From: Eubacteriales bacterium
GTDB lineage: Bacteria; Bacillota; Clostridia; Monoglobales; UMGS1388
NCBI GenBank assembly: GCA_029004515.1
Contig: JAQVYH010000006.1
Location: forward strand, 1-52,539
DNA: 52,539 nucleotides
Reading direction: 5' to 3'
How positions within the stretch are numbered: the stretch's first letter is position 1; each line of letters starts with the position of its first letter. The notes beneath the pieces were generated by a model. It was given only the letters and a program-made list of their open reading frames with translations, had not been told where the DNA came from and did no database searches. Position numbers and translations under genes: made by a program. Shown in pieces: positions 9,831 through 16,781 of the stretch.

Positions 9831-10703
9831 ATGGAGAACTTCAAAGGTATTTTTCCTGCCCTCTTGACACCATTTGATGGCGAGGACAGAATCAATGATA
9901 AAGCGCTTGAGTCGCTTATTAAGATGAATATGGAAAAGGGTGTTAAAGGTTTTTATGTTGGTGGTAGCACCGCAGAAGCTTTTCTTATGTCCAATGATGA
10001 AAGAAAACATATTTTTGATGTAGTAAAATCAGCAACTAAAGGTGAGTGCACTCTTATTGCACATATAGGTTGCATTGCTACTAATCAGGCGATTGAACTT
10101 GGCAGATATGCTTGTGACCTTGGGTATGATGGGATATCTTCTATACCGCCTTTTTACTATAAATTCACATTTGAGGAGATTAAGAAATATTATTATGATA
10201 TAGTGGATAGTGTAAATCTCCCTATGATTATATATAATTTTCCTAACTTCTCCGGGGTAACACTTACTGCTGATAATATAGGTGAATTTTTAAATGACCC
10301 ACGATTTATCGGTGTTAAGCATACATCAAGTGACTATTTTACAATGGAGCAGATTAAGTCAAGATATCCTGATAAGCTTGTTTATAATGGATTTGATGAG
10401 ACGTTTATGGCCGGTCTTTCCATGGGGGCCGATGGTGGAATAGGAAGTACATATAATTTTATGGCAGAAAAGTTTGTTAAAATATATGACCTTTTCCATA
10501 ATGGAGAGATTGCAGCAGCACAGGAGATACAAAAGACCGCCAACAAGATTATCTCTGTTCTTTGCAAGGTTGGTGTACTTCAGGGAGAAAAGGCGATGCT
10601 TGAGATTATGGGGATTGAATTTGGTGAGTGTAGAGCTCCATTTATAGGGCTTACCTCTGAGCAAAAGGAAATGCTAACAAAGGAAATTCTCCCTTTGTTA
10701 TAA
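9831..10703 (+). CDS. nanA: N-acetylneuraminate lyase (DapA/NAL family)
   Basis: A 290-residue TIM-barrel aldolase. It has the carboxylate-binding GGSTAE (44-49), Tyr135 in IIYNFP and the Schiff-base Lys163 in GVKHTSSD. GSTxE and the length favour N-acetylneuraminate lyase (sialic acid to ManNAc plus pyruvate) over dihydrodipicolinate synthase. A sialic-acid-related keto-acid substrate is the safest call, because no nanE/nanK/nanT genes are adjacent. The start has GGAGGAG 7 nt upstream. A weak possible promoter (TTGGTA-16-TAATAT) lies about 100 bp upstream. The 26-bp gap to the next gene suggests co-transcription with serine acetyltransferase. Confidence 0.85.
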   Translation: MENFKGIFPALLTPFDGEDRINDKALESLIKMNMEKGVKGFYVGGSTAEAFLMSNDERKHIFDVVKSATKGECTLIAHIGCIATNQAIELGRYACDLGYDGISSIPPFYYKFTFEEIKKYYYDIVDSVNLPMIIYNFPNFSGVTLTADNIGEFLNDPRFIGVKHTSSDYFTMEQIKSRYPDKLVYNGFDETFMAGLSMGADGGIGSTYNFMAEKFVKIYDLFHNGEIAAAQEIQKTANKIISVLCKVGVLQGEKAMLEIMGIEFGECRAPFIGLTSEQKEMLTKEILPLL

Positions 10704-10729
10704 ATAAAAATCCGAGAGGGTTGGTATAA

Positions 10730-11635
10730 ATGAGTAAAAGTAAAGAATCACAGATGATAAAATCTGTGGCAAAAAGTATTACAGACAATTATAAAAAGAG
10801 CGAGCTTTTGAACAAGGGACAGAATCTTCATCTGCCCAGTCGTGATGCTGTAATTGAAATAATAAGGGATTTAAGGAAGATTATCTTCCCCGGATATTTT
10901 GACGATATGGAGTTTTATAGTGATTTGTCAGAATACTACGCAGGCAATAATTTGATTGTTATTTACGAGAAACTTAAAAAGCAGATAGAGCTTGCACTTT
11001 TATATGAGAATAATGATGATTGTCCTTTTTGCGCTTCTCGTGCGGAGGAGATTTCAACTGACTTCTTTGCACAGCTTCCGGCTATTCAGGAGCTTCTATT
11101 AAAGGATGTTCAGGCAGCTTATGATGGTGACCCTGCAGCCAAGAGCAAGGAGGAGATTATCTTCTCTTATCCTGGTTTGTTTGCGGTGTATGTATATAGA
11201 ATCGCTCATGTACTATACAAGGCAGAAGTGCCATTTATCCCTAGAATTATGACCGAATATGCCCATGGCAGAACAGGGGTTGATATTAACTCAGGTGCAG
11301 AGATTGGTGAATATTTCTTCATCGACCACGGCACAGGTGTTGTTGTCGGTGAAACAACCAATATTGGTAATTATGTTAAGCTGTATCAGGGTGTTACCCT
11401 TGGTGCCCTTTCTACAAGAAGTGGTCAACAGCTTTCAGGTAAGAAGAGACACCCAACCATCGAGAATAATGTTACTATCTATTCCGGTGCATCTATCCTT
11501 GGCGGTGAAACAGTAATTGGTGAAGGCTCTGTTATCGGCGGTAACTCCTTCATCACCCAATCAATCCCCGCTTTCACAAAAGTTAGTTGTAAAAGCCCTG
11601 AGCTTATTATGAAGAATCCTAAGAGTGTAGAATAG
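10730..11635 (+). CDS. epsC: Serine O-acetyltransferase
   Basis: Transfers acetyl from acetyl-CoA to L-serine, the first step of cysteine synthesis. The 301-residue protein has an extended helical N-terminal region (about 1-165) and a left-handed beta-helix of hexapeptide repeats (about 180-290). The signatures are HGRTGVDINSGAEIG, FIDHGTGVVVGETTNIG and KRHPTIENNVTIYSGASILGG. The two His residues in the HG and DH motifs are the catalytic and substrate-binding residues of the CysE family. The EpsC-type long N-terminus is typical of anaerobic Firmicutes. It follows nanA by 26 bp. Confidence 0.92.
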   Translation: MSKSKESQMIKSVAKSITDNYKKSELLNKGQNLHLPSRDAVIEIIRDLRKIIFPGYFDDMEFYSDLSEYYAGNNLIVIYEKLKKQIELALLYENNDDCPFCASRAEEISTDFFAQLPAIQELLLKDVQAAYDGDPAAKSKEEIIFSYPGLFAVYVYRIAHVLYKAEVPFIPRIMTEYAHGRTGVDINSGAEIGEYFFIDHGTGVVVGETTNIGNYVKLYQGVTLGALSTRSGQQLSGKKRHPTIENNVTIYSGASILGGETVIGEGSVIGGNSFITQSIPAFTKVSCKSPELIMKNPKSVE

Positions 11636-11655
11636 GTTAAAATCATAGATTATTG

Positions 11656-11765
11656 CAATGAATAATGAAGTCGTCTGCGACTGATGAATAATTAAGAATT
11701 AATGAAGAAATGCAAAAGCATTTCAACCACAATTATTCATTTTTCATTATTAATTTTTCATTTAT
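11656..11765. repeat. Mini-hairpin repeat with AATGAATAATGAA-type inverted ends
   Basis: The left end AATGAATAATGAA is mirrored on the right by TTCATTTTTCATTATT-like sequence. Inside are two mini-hairpins, GTCGtctgCGAC (11670-11681) and AAATGCaaaaGCATTT (11708-11723), separated by TGAATAATTAAGAATTAATGA. The style matches the array at 9150-9303, but no protein gene belongs to it. It probably is a non-autonomous member. It ends just before the ribosome binding site of the next gene. Confidence 0.65.
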
Positions 11766-11780
11766 ACAGGTGGTGACACT

Positions 11781-12395
11781 ATGGACAAAGTGAAGAGTGA
11801 TTACGGCAAGGCACGTGATGCTTCATGGAAAGTAATTTCCAAGTACAATATTACTTCCTTGCCTGTTGATGTCTTTGACCTTGCACGCAAGATGGGGATA
11901 AAGGTGCTTCCCTATAGTAACAGCAGATTATTAATGCGTTTGCTGGGAGTATATCGCTTGCGAAAGAAGAATGATGGACTTTATATGAGATTCATAAAAA
12001 GAAGATATATATTCTATGATGATTCAGTTAAAAGCCAAGGTCGTCTTCGTTTTACCATTGCCCATGAGCTTGGGCACGATGTTTTGGGGCATACGGGCAG
12101 AGGCGCAGTGATGATTCCAAGATGCGCCGAGCGTAATCGTGAAGGCGTTTTTGGTGGATATGAGACCGAGGCAAATATCTTTGCATCAAGGCTCTTAGCC
12201 CCAAGCGGTGTGCTTCATAGCATGAATATTACATCAGCTGAAGATATATCACAGCTTTGCGGAATATCCCACGAAGCGGCAACATACAGAGCCGAGCGTC
12301 TTGCCACGCTTAATAAGAGAAATATGTATAATGTGAGTGAGCTTGAAAGGGACGCAATGGAACGCTTTAAAAATTTCATAGAAAGTAATAAATAA
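11781..12395 (+). CDS. ImmA/IrrE-family metallopeptidase
   Basis: A 204-residue cytoplasmic M78-type zinc protease. The HExxH motif is in FTIAHELGHDVLGH (His95, Glu96, His99), and ETEANIFASRLLAP (about 133-146) is the typical downstream segment with the third ligand Glu. A helix-turn-helix-like part is absent. Family members cleave repressors of mobile elements (ImmA) or stress regulators (IrrE). No partner repressor gene is adjacent, so the target is unknown. The start has GGTGGTGAC upstream. It ends at a convergent terminator shared with the CE15 gene. Confidence 0.88.
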   Translation: MDKVKSDYGKARDASWKVISKYNITSLPVDVFDLARKMGIKVLPYSNSRLLMRLLGVYRLRKKNDGLYMRFIKRRYIFYDDSVKSQGRLRFTIAHELGHDVLGHTGRGAVMIPRCAERNREGVFGGYETEANIFASRLLAPSGVLHSMNITSAEDISQLCGISHEAATYRAERLATLNKRNMYNVSELERDAMERFKNFIESNK

Positions 12396-12429
12396 AACCG
12401 TATTTCATCTAGTGTGGAGTACGGTTTTA
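12393..12429. terminator. Bidirectional terminator between convergent genes
   Basis: A 10-bp stem TAAAACCGTA / TACGGTTTTA lies between the ends of the ImmA-like (+) and CE15 (-) genes. A/T-rich tracts on both sides serve both directions. Confidence 0.75.
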
Positions 12430-12431
12430 CT

Positions 12432-13478
12432 TTATTTTTTATCTAAAAAATCCATAAACATATTCCAATCATATCGGCTGAGGTAATGTGTTCCTTTGCG
12501 GATGTGATAGCCGATGTTTCCTTTGTGGAAATGTTCATCAGCCTGTGGGAATGTATCTTTTCCTACAAGACCATCGATGCCCATTGCTTTATATGCACTA
12601 CTGGCCATAACACATGAGGCATACTCTGCCTGTGGGTCTGCCCATATATCCTCCTGTGCAGATGCAACATATAAAAGTCTTGGTGCTATAAGGGACAAAA
12701 ACATATTCTGTTCAAAGGGCAATTTGTCCTCATTATTCATATACTTACCATAGTTTTCGCAGAACCAATAGGGAAAATTGGTATAAATATCCTTTATTGT
12801 TTCGCCTCTTTTTCCCCTTGTAATTGCAGCTCCACTACAGCCTGAATCATTTGAAATAGTACAGTAGAATCTATCATCAACCGCCCCTGCAAGAAGGGCA
12901 GTTTTGCCAAGTCTTGAGTGACCTATTGCAGTTGCTTTTGTAATGTCAAGTTCTTCTTGATCCTGTGCATAATCAAGAATTCTGCACATTACCCATGCCC
13001 AAAGGCTAATCTTGCCACCATCGGTAGGCTCTTGTCTGCCGTTTGGATATACAACTCCTGCAAGACCATCAGTAAAGTCATCATTATCCTTTGTCACATC
13101 CTGATAGCAAAAGGACAGCACTCCATAGCCTCTGTCAATGATTTCTTCGGTAGGATAATATCTGTCAGGCACCGCATCACGAAAGTTTGCAAAAACGAAG
13201 AATGGTACCTTTTGATTAGTATTAGGAATCACAGAGATTACAGGGAATGAACATTCTCTTCCATTAAGTCCGACAGTCATAATTATCTTTTTATATGTGG
13301 CACTGCCTCTTAAGTATACTTTGTTTTCCTCTGTAGCATCCCATTTGAAAATATTAGGAAGAGGAGGCAAATATCCATATTCTTCCTGAAGGAAAAGGTC
13401 TAGAATCTCCTTTTTGTTTGACAGGTCATATCCAAAGTCAGGAAGATTAATATCCTCTATGTATTTGTTTACCATCAT
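12432..13478 (-). CDS. CE15-type glucuronoyl esterase
   Basis: An alpha/beta-hydrolase of about 348 residues resembling carbohydrate esterase family 15, which cleaves esters between lignin alcohols and 4-O-methyl-glucuronate of xylan. The nucleophile motif is GHSRLGKTA (Ser about 188, with the family's G-x-S-R-x-G-K pattern). NDSGCSGAAITRGKRGE and GTHYLSRYDW (His about 331) supply the substrate-binding and catalytic His regions. No signal peptide is seen, so it would act on imported oligosaccharides, which is unusual for CE15. The start at 13478 (or 13475) follows AAAGGAG; the longer frame to 13511 overlaps that site and is rejected. Confidence 0.82.
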   Translation of the reverse strand: MMVNKYIEDINLPDFGYDLSNKKEILDLFLQEEYGYLPPLPNIFKWDATEENKVYLRGSATYKKIIMTVGLNGRECSFPVISVIPNTNQKVPFFVFANFRDAVPDRYYPTEEIIDRGYGVLSFCYQDVTKDNDDFTDGLAGVVYPNGRQEPTDGGKISLWAWVMCRILDYAQDQEELDITKATAIGHSRLGKTALLAGAVDDRFYCTISNDSGCSGAAITRGKRGETIKDIYTNFPYWFCENYGKYMNNEDKLPFEQNMFLSLIAPRLLYVASAQEDIWADPQAEYASCVMASSAYKAMGIDGLVGKDTFPQADEHFHKGNIGYHIRKGTHYLSRYDWNMFMDFLDKK

Positions 13479-13536
13479 ACCATCTCCTTTGCTTATAAAA
13501 GGAGTATACATTTTGTGATGATTAAAGTCAATACGG

Positions 13537-13565
13537 TTGACAAAGTGTCCAATAATAAGTATAAT
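13537..13565 (+). promoter_or_regulatory. Perfect consensus sigma-A promoter
   Basis: TTGACA (13537-13542), 17 bp, TATAAT (13560-13565), just upstream of the S26-like protease gene and of its AAGGAGG site at 13586-13592. Confidence 0.9.
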
Positions 13566-13599
13566 AAATAGATTGAGTTTTCTATAAGGAGGGGTTGTG

Positions 13600-14070
13600 T
13601 TGCAGAGCGTAAGCCTAAATGATGTCTATCCGCTTTTGAAAGAAGTTGTTGATAATGGCGGAGAATTTAGCTTTATCTCAAAGGGTACAAGCATGCTTCC
13701 TATGCTTCGCAATAATATGGACACTATTGTTCTTGCTAAGGCACAGCTGCCCTTAAAGAAATTCGATGTTCCTTTTTATAGGCGAGAAGACGGCTCGTTT
13801 GTCCTCCACCGAGTTGTGGGCTTTGATAGGGATGGCAGCTATATTATGTGTGGGGACAATCAGTTTGTTAAAGAACGAGGCATAACAGATGAGCAGATTG
13901 TTGCAGTCCTAAAGGCGTATATTAAGGATGGCAGAAGAATAGAATGTGCTGACCCTGAATATCTTGATTATGTACATAAGCATTGCAGACACAGAGCATT
14001 TATAAAATATTACAGATATTTCAGACATAAAGTCGGAAACATTCTTAGGAAAATGGGACTTAGGAAATAA
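13600..14070 (+). CDS. S24/S26-family signal-peptidase-like protein
   Basis: About 156 residues with the LexA/signal peptidase fold. GTSMLPML (Ser about 31) is the nucleophile box and FVLHRVVGFDRDG aligns with the second catalytic box. That box has His before Arg where bacterial type I signal peptidases have Lys, the arrangement seen in SipW/ER-type enzymes. CGDNQF (YIMCGDNQ) is the conserved GDN motif. There is no N-terminal membrane anchor. Similar soluble proteins are found near peptide-modification clusters, but none is seen here. I choose TTG 13600 (7 nt after AAGGAGG) over GTG 13597 (4 nt). It is followed 21 bp later by mntP. Confidence 0.72.
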   Translation: MQSVSLNDVYPLLKEVVDNGGEFSFISKGTSMLPMLRNNMDTIVLAKAQLPLKKFDVPFYRREDGSFVLHRVVGFDRDGSYIMCGDNQFVKERGITDEQIVAVLKAYIKDGRRIECADPEYLDYVHKHCRHRAFIKYYRYFRHKVGNILRKMGLRK

Positions 14071-14091
14071 AGACGGAAGGGTAAATACATA

Positions 14092-14649
14092 ATGAACTTT
14101 TTTACTATACTTGCTATTGGATTAGCTCTTTCCATGGATGCTTTTGCAGTAGCCGTGTGCAAGGGACTTGCAATGAGAAAGCTGTCTTACAAGAAAGCGG
14201 CAATAATTGGTTTGTGGTTTGGTTTTTTTCAGGGATTTATGCCCCTTACCGGATATATTCTCGGAGAAAGATTCGAAAAGATTATAGGCACCTATGCCAA
14301 TTGGGTTGCTTTTATAATCCTAACGACAATTGGTATTAATATGATTAGAGAGGCTATGTCTGGTTGTGAAGATTGTGTTGATGATTCTGTTGGAGCTAAA
14401 GCGATGCTTGTTCTGGCAGTTGCTACAAGTATAGATGCTTTGGCAGTTGGAGTTTCATTTGCTTGGCAACAGGTTAATATACTTACCGCAGTTACAATTA
14501 TAGGTGTTACAACCTTTGTTTTTTCTATGATTGGTGTTAAGATTGGTAATGTGTTTGGTACAAAGTACAAGTGCAAGGCGGAGCTTGCCGGCGGCGTTAT
14601 TCTTATAATAATTGCGCTTAAGATAATAATAGAGCACTTAGTTGGATAA
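14092..14649 (+). CDS. mntP: Manganese efflux pump MntP
   Basis: A 185-residue membrane protein with six TM helices in two homologous halves. The repeated acidic motifs are ALSMDAFAVAVCKG (about 12-25) and ATSIDALAVGVSF (about 110-122); the Asp residues are needed for Mn2+ export in characterised MntP. No yybP-ykoY riboswitch fits in the 21-bp gap before it, so it appears to be expressed from the promoter at 13537 with the S26-like gene. Confidence 0.92.
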   Translation: MNFFTILAIGLALSMDAFAVAVCKGLAMRKLSYKKAAIIGLWFGFFQGFMPLTGYILGERFEKIIGTYANWVAFIILTTIGINMIREAMSGCEDCVDDSVGAKAMLVLAVATSIDALAVGVSFAWQQVNILTAVTIIGVTTFVFSMIGVKIGNVFGTKYKCKAELAGGVILIIIALKIIIEHLVG

Positions 14650-14652
14650 TGT

Positions 14653-14892
14653 CAGACCGTCGGAAAAGTCGTTCAACCACAAGCAAAATAGAAAATATTT
14701 ATCTCTTGCTTGTTCTATAAAAAAATAATATATAATTATAATGGCGTAGGTTTTATCGAAAAACCTACGCCATTGCTTGCTTTCACCCTTCCCGACCTCT
14801 ACCGTACCCTCGTACGCCGACGATGTCGGGACTGTCGAATTTAACTTCCTTTTTCGCAGTCTGCTAGTGTGTCGATAAACCTACAGACACAC
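14653..14892 (+). mobile_element. MITE-like element, copy A
   Basis: The element has a 211-bp core (14653-14863) with terminal inverted repeats CAGACCGTCGgAAAAGTCGTT and its imperfect mirror ending CGCAGTCTG. A terminal hairpin AGTGTGTC/GACACACT (14865-14892) followed by T7 comes next and can terminate mntP transcription. Inside is a perfect palindrome of AATGGCGTAGGTTT and its complement around 14741-14775. The copy at 21284-21525 is the same sequence in inverted orientation with the same core length. There is no coding capacity, so transposition would require a transposase from elsewhere. Confidence 0.85.
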
Positions 14893-14901
14893 TTTTTTTA
14901 T

Positions 14902-16512
14902 TTATACGGTTGTTTTCGATACAGTATTCCATCTCTTAATTTTAAGAGTTGTTGTCTTCTCCATTTCGATTTCAGTGAGGAAATAGTCCTTTATCTGTTT
15001 ATATGAAGCAAGACGGGTATTGATTTTATCAATATGATCCTTAACCCTTCTGCGGATTTCTTCGACGGTGTAGTCTGCGTTGTATACGATTTTTGCTGTT
15101 ATGCAATCTTTACCGCTTTCTGTATCATTATATACAAGGCATTCCTTGATATACTCAGAGCTAGAAATAAGTGATTCCAACTCTTCGGGGAAAACATTTT
15201 TTCCATTATTAAGAACAATTACATTCTTTTTTCTGCCTGTGATATATAGATATCCATCACTATCAAAATAACCCATATCTCCGGTATAGAACCAACCATT
15301 CTTTAATACAGCATTGGTGCTTTCTTCATCATTATAATATCCGAGCATTACGTTATCACCCTTGGCAATTATCTCGCCAATGCCATTTTCATCAGGGGTA
15401 TCAATTTTTAGCTCAACATTTGGAAGAGCCTTACCTACTGAGCCACGACGCATGCATTTATAGCTTTCTGCCGTAAGCGTCGGAGCTGTTTCTGTTAAGC
15501 CATAACCAAGTACTGTCAAAACGCCAATATCGTTAAACCACTTGAGCACTTCAGGGTCGGCAGGTGCAGCACCTACGATAACCATACGAAGCCCACCCAT
15601 AGCATCAAGAAGCTCTTTGAAAAGCTTTCTTCTGATGTCAATGCCAAATTTGCGTAATGCATTGCTGATCTGGATACCTCTGCTAACCTTCTCAAGCTTG
15701 TTCTGTGACTTAAGCTTTTTGTTAACTGTGTTGTGGATTTCCTCAATGATTCTTGGAACACCAACAAGTACTGTAACATTGTATTCCAAAAGGCATCTTG
15801 CAATTCTTAGTCCCTCACAAAATACATTGCACATTCCGACTGATAAAAAGAGAACAATCTGTGTCATTCCAAAGGTGTGATGGAATGGAAGAAGAGCCAT
15901 ATTAACATCGTTTTTATCAAAATTTTCCCAAACAGTCATTCCATATACGTTAGCTGTAATATTCTTTTGCGTAAGCATAACTGCCTTGGATGCTGCTGTT
16001 GTGCCTGATGTGAAAAGGAGTATGCTCAATTCGCTTCCGTCAACCTTGATGTTTTTATATGTTTTGTTATCTAATGTCTTTCCTATCTCGATTGCACCTT
16101 CGAAATCTTCACTATCTATACACATCTTAAAGGTATCATCTCTTGAGCTTAATGTTTCTTCAAACTCATCTCCATAGAAGATTGCCTGTGCACCACTACG
16201 GGTTAATTGCTCATGAATTTCCTCAGGAAAAAGTCCTCTGTCGAGGGGAACGATTATTCCGCCTGTTGCCAATACGGAAAGATATACAAGCATCCATTGA
16301 TAACTGTTTTTACCAATAACTGCAACCCTCTTGCCTGCAAGATTTTGTGAGATAAGGTATTTTCCCATAGACTCCATCTCTTCGCGAAGTCGGAGGTATG
16401 TTATATCGTCATATATTTTTCTTTGTTTTTTTATTTTAAAAGCAAGTCTTTTTCCGTGCTTTACGGATGCGTCTTCGATTAACTGTCTAATATTATCGTA
16501 TAATTTCACCAT
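14902..16512 (-). CDS. AMP-forming acyl-CoA synthetase
   Basis: A 536-residue ANL-superfamily ligase that activates a carboxylic acid (probably fatty acid) to acyl-CoA via acyl-AMP. The motifs are A3 ILLFTSGTTAASKAVMLT (about 163-180), A5 LGYGLTETAPTL (about 341), A7 YTGDMGYFDSDGYLYITGRKK (about 412-432) and a C-terminal LKIKRW that supplies the A10 Lys. Length is at the short end for long-chain synthetases and similar to those in anaerobic Firmicutes. The ATG has TAGGAG 9 nt upstream. The gene stands alone, with MITE copy A at its 3' side and a divergent secreted-protein gene at its 5' side. Confidence 0.9.
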   Translation of the reverse strand: MVKLYDNIRQLIEDASVKHGKRLAFKIKKQRKIYDDITYLRLREEMESMGKYLISQNLAGKRVAVIGKNSYQWMLVYLSVLATGGIIVPLDRGLFPEEIHEQLTRSGAQAIFYGDEFEETLSSRDDTFKMCIDSEDFEGAIEIGKTLDNKTYKNIKVDGSELSILLFTSGTTAASKAVMLTQKNITANVYGMTVWENFDKNDVNMALLPFHHTFGMTQIVLFLSVGMCNVFCEGLRIARCLLEYNVTVLVGVPRIIEEIHNTVNKKLKSQNKLEKVSRGIQISNALRKFGIDIRRKLFKELLDAMGGLRMVIVGAAPADPEVLKWFNDIGVLTVLGYGLTETAPTLTAESYKCMRRGSVGKALPNVELKIDTPDENGIGEIIAKGDNVMLGYYNDEESTNAVLKNGWFYTGDMGYFDSDGYLYITGRKKNVIVLNNGKNVFPEELESLISSSEYIKECLVYNDTESGKDCITAKIVYNADYTVEEIRRRVKDHIDKINTRLASYKQIKDYFLTEIEMEKTTTLKIKRWNTVSKTTV

Positions 16513-16563
16513 TTAGATATGCTCCTAACGTTTACCAAATTATATCATCTAGTTTTCAATACT

Positions 16564-16592
16564 ATGTTACCATAACATTGCAAATTAGTCAA
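16564..16592 (-). promoter_or_regulatory. Probable promoter of the acyl-CoA synthetase gene
   Basis: On the minus strand TTGACT (16592-16587), 17 bp, TAACAT (16569-16564). The surrounding 16562-16615 carries repeated TGTTAC/GTAACAT motifs that overlap the promoter and look like an operator, but no regulator is identified. Confidence 0.5.
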
Positions 16593-16716
16593 TAGTGTAA
16601 CATAAAAGTAACATAACTATATTATAAATTGGTCGATTTTCGCTTATGTGTATATATAAACTACTCGTAATTTGGTGCTCGTTTATCGTAGTTTTATGCA
16701 CGTTGCTACGGATTTA

Positions 16717-16745
16717 TTGCAAAAAGTTAAAAAATATAGTATTAT
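16717..16745 (+). promoter_or_regulatory. Promoter of the LRR/esterase giant gene
   Basis: TTGCAA (16717-16722), 17 bp, TATTAT (16740-16745), about 37 bp upstream of the gene start. Confidence 0.65.
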
Positions 16746-16781
16746 AGTAATTAGGAAAATTGAATTAAATTAAAGAAAGGA

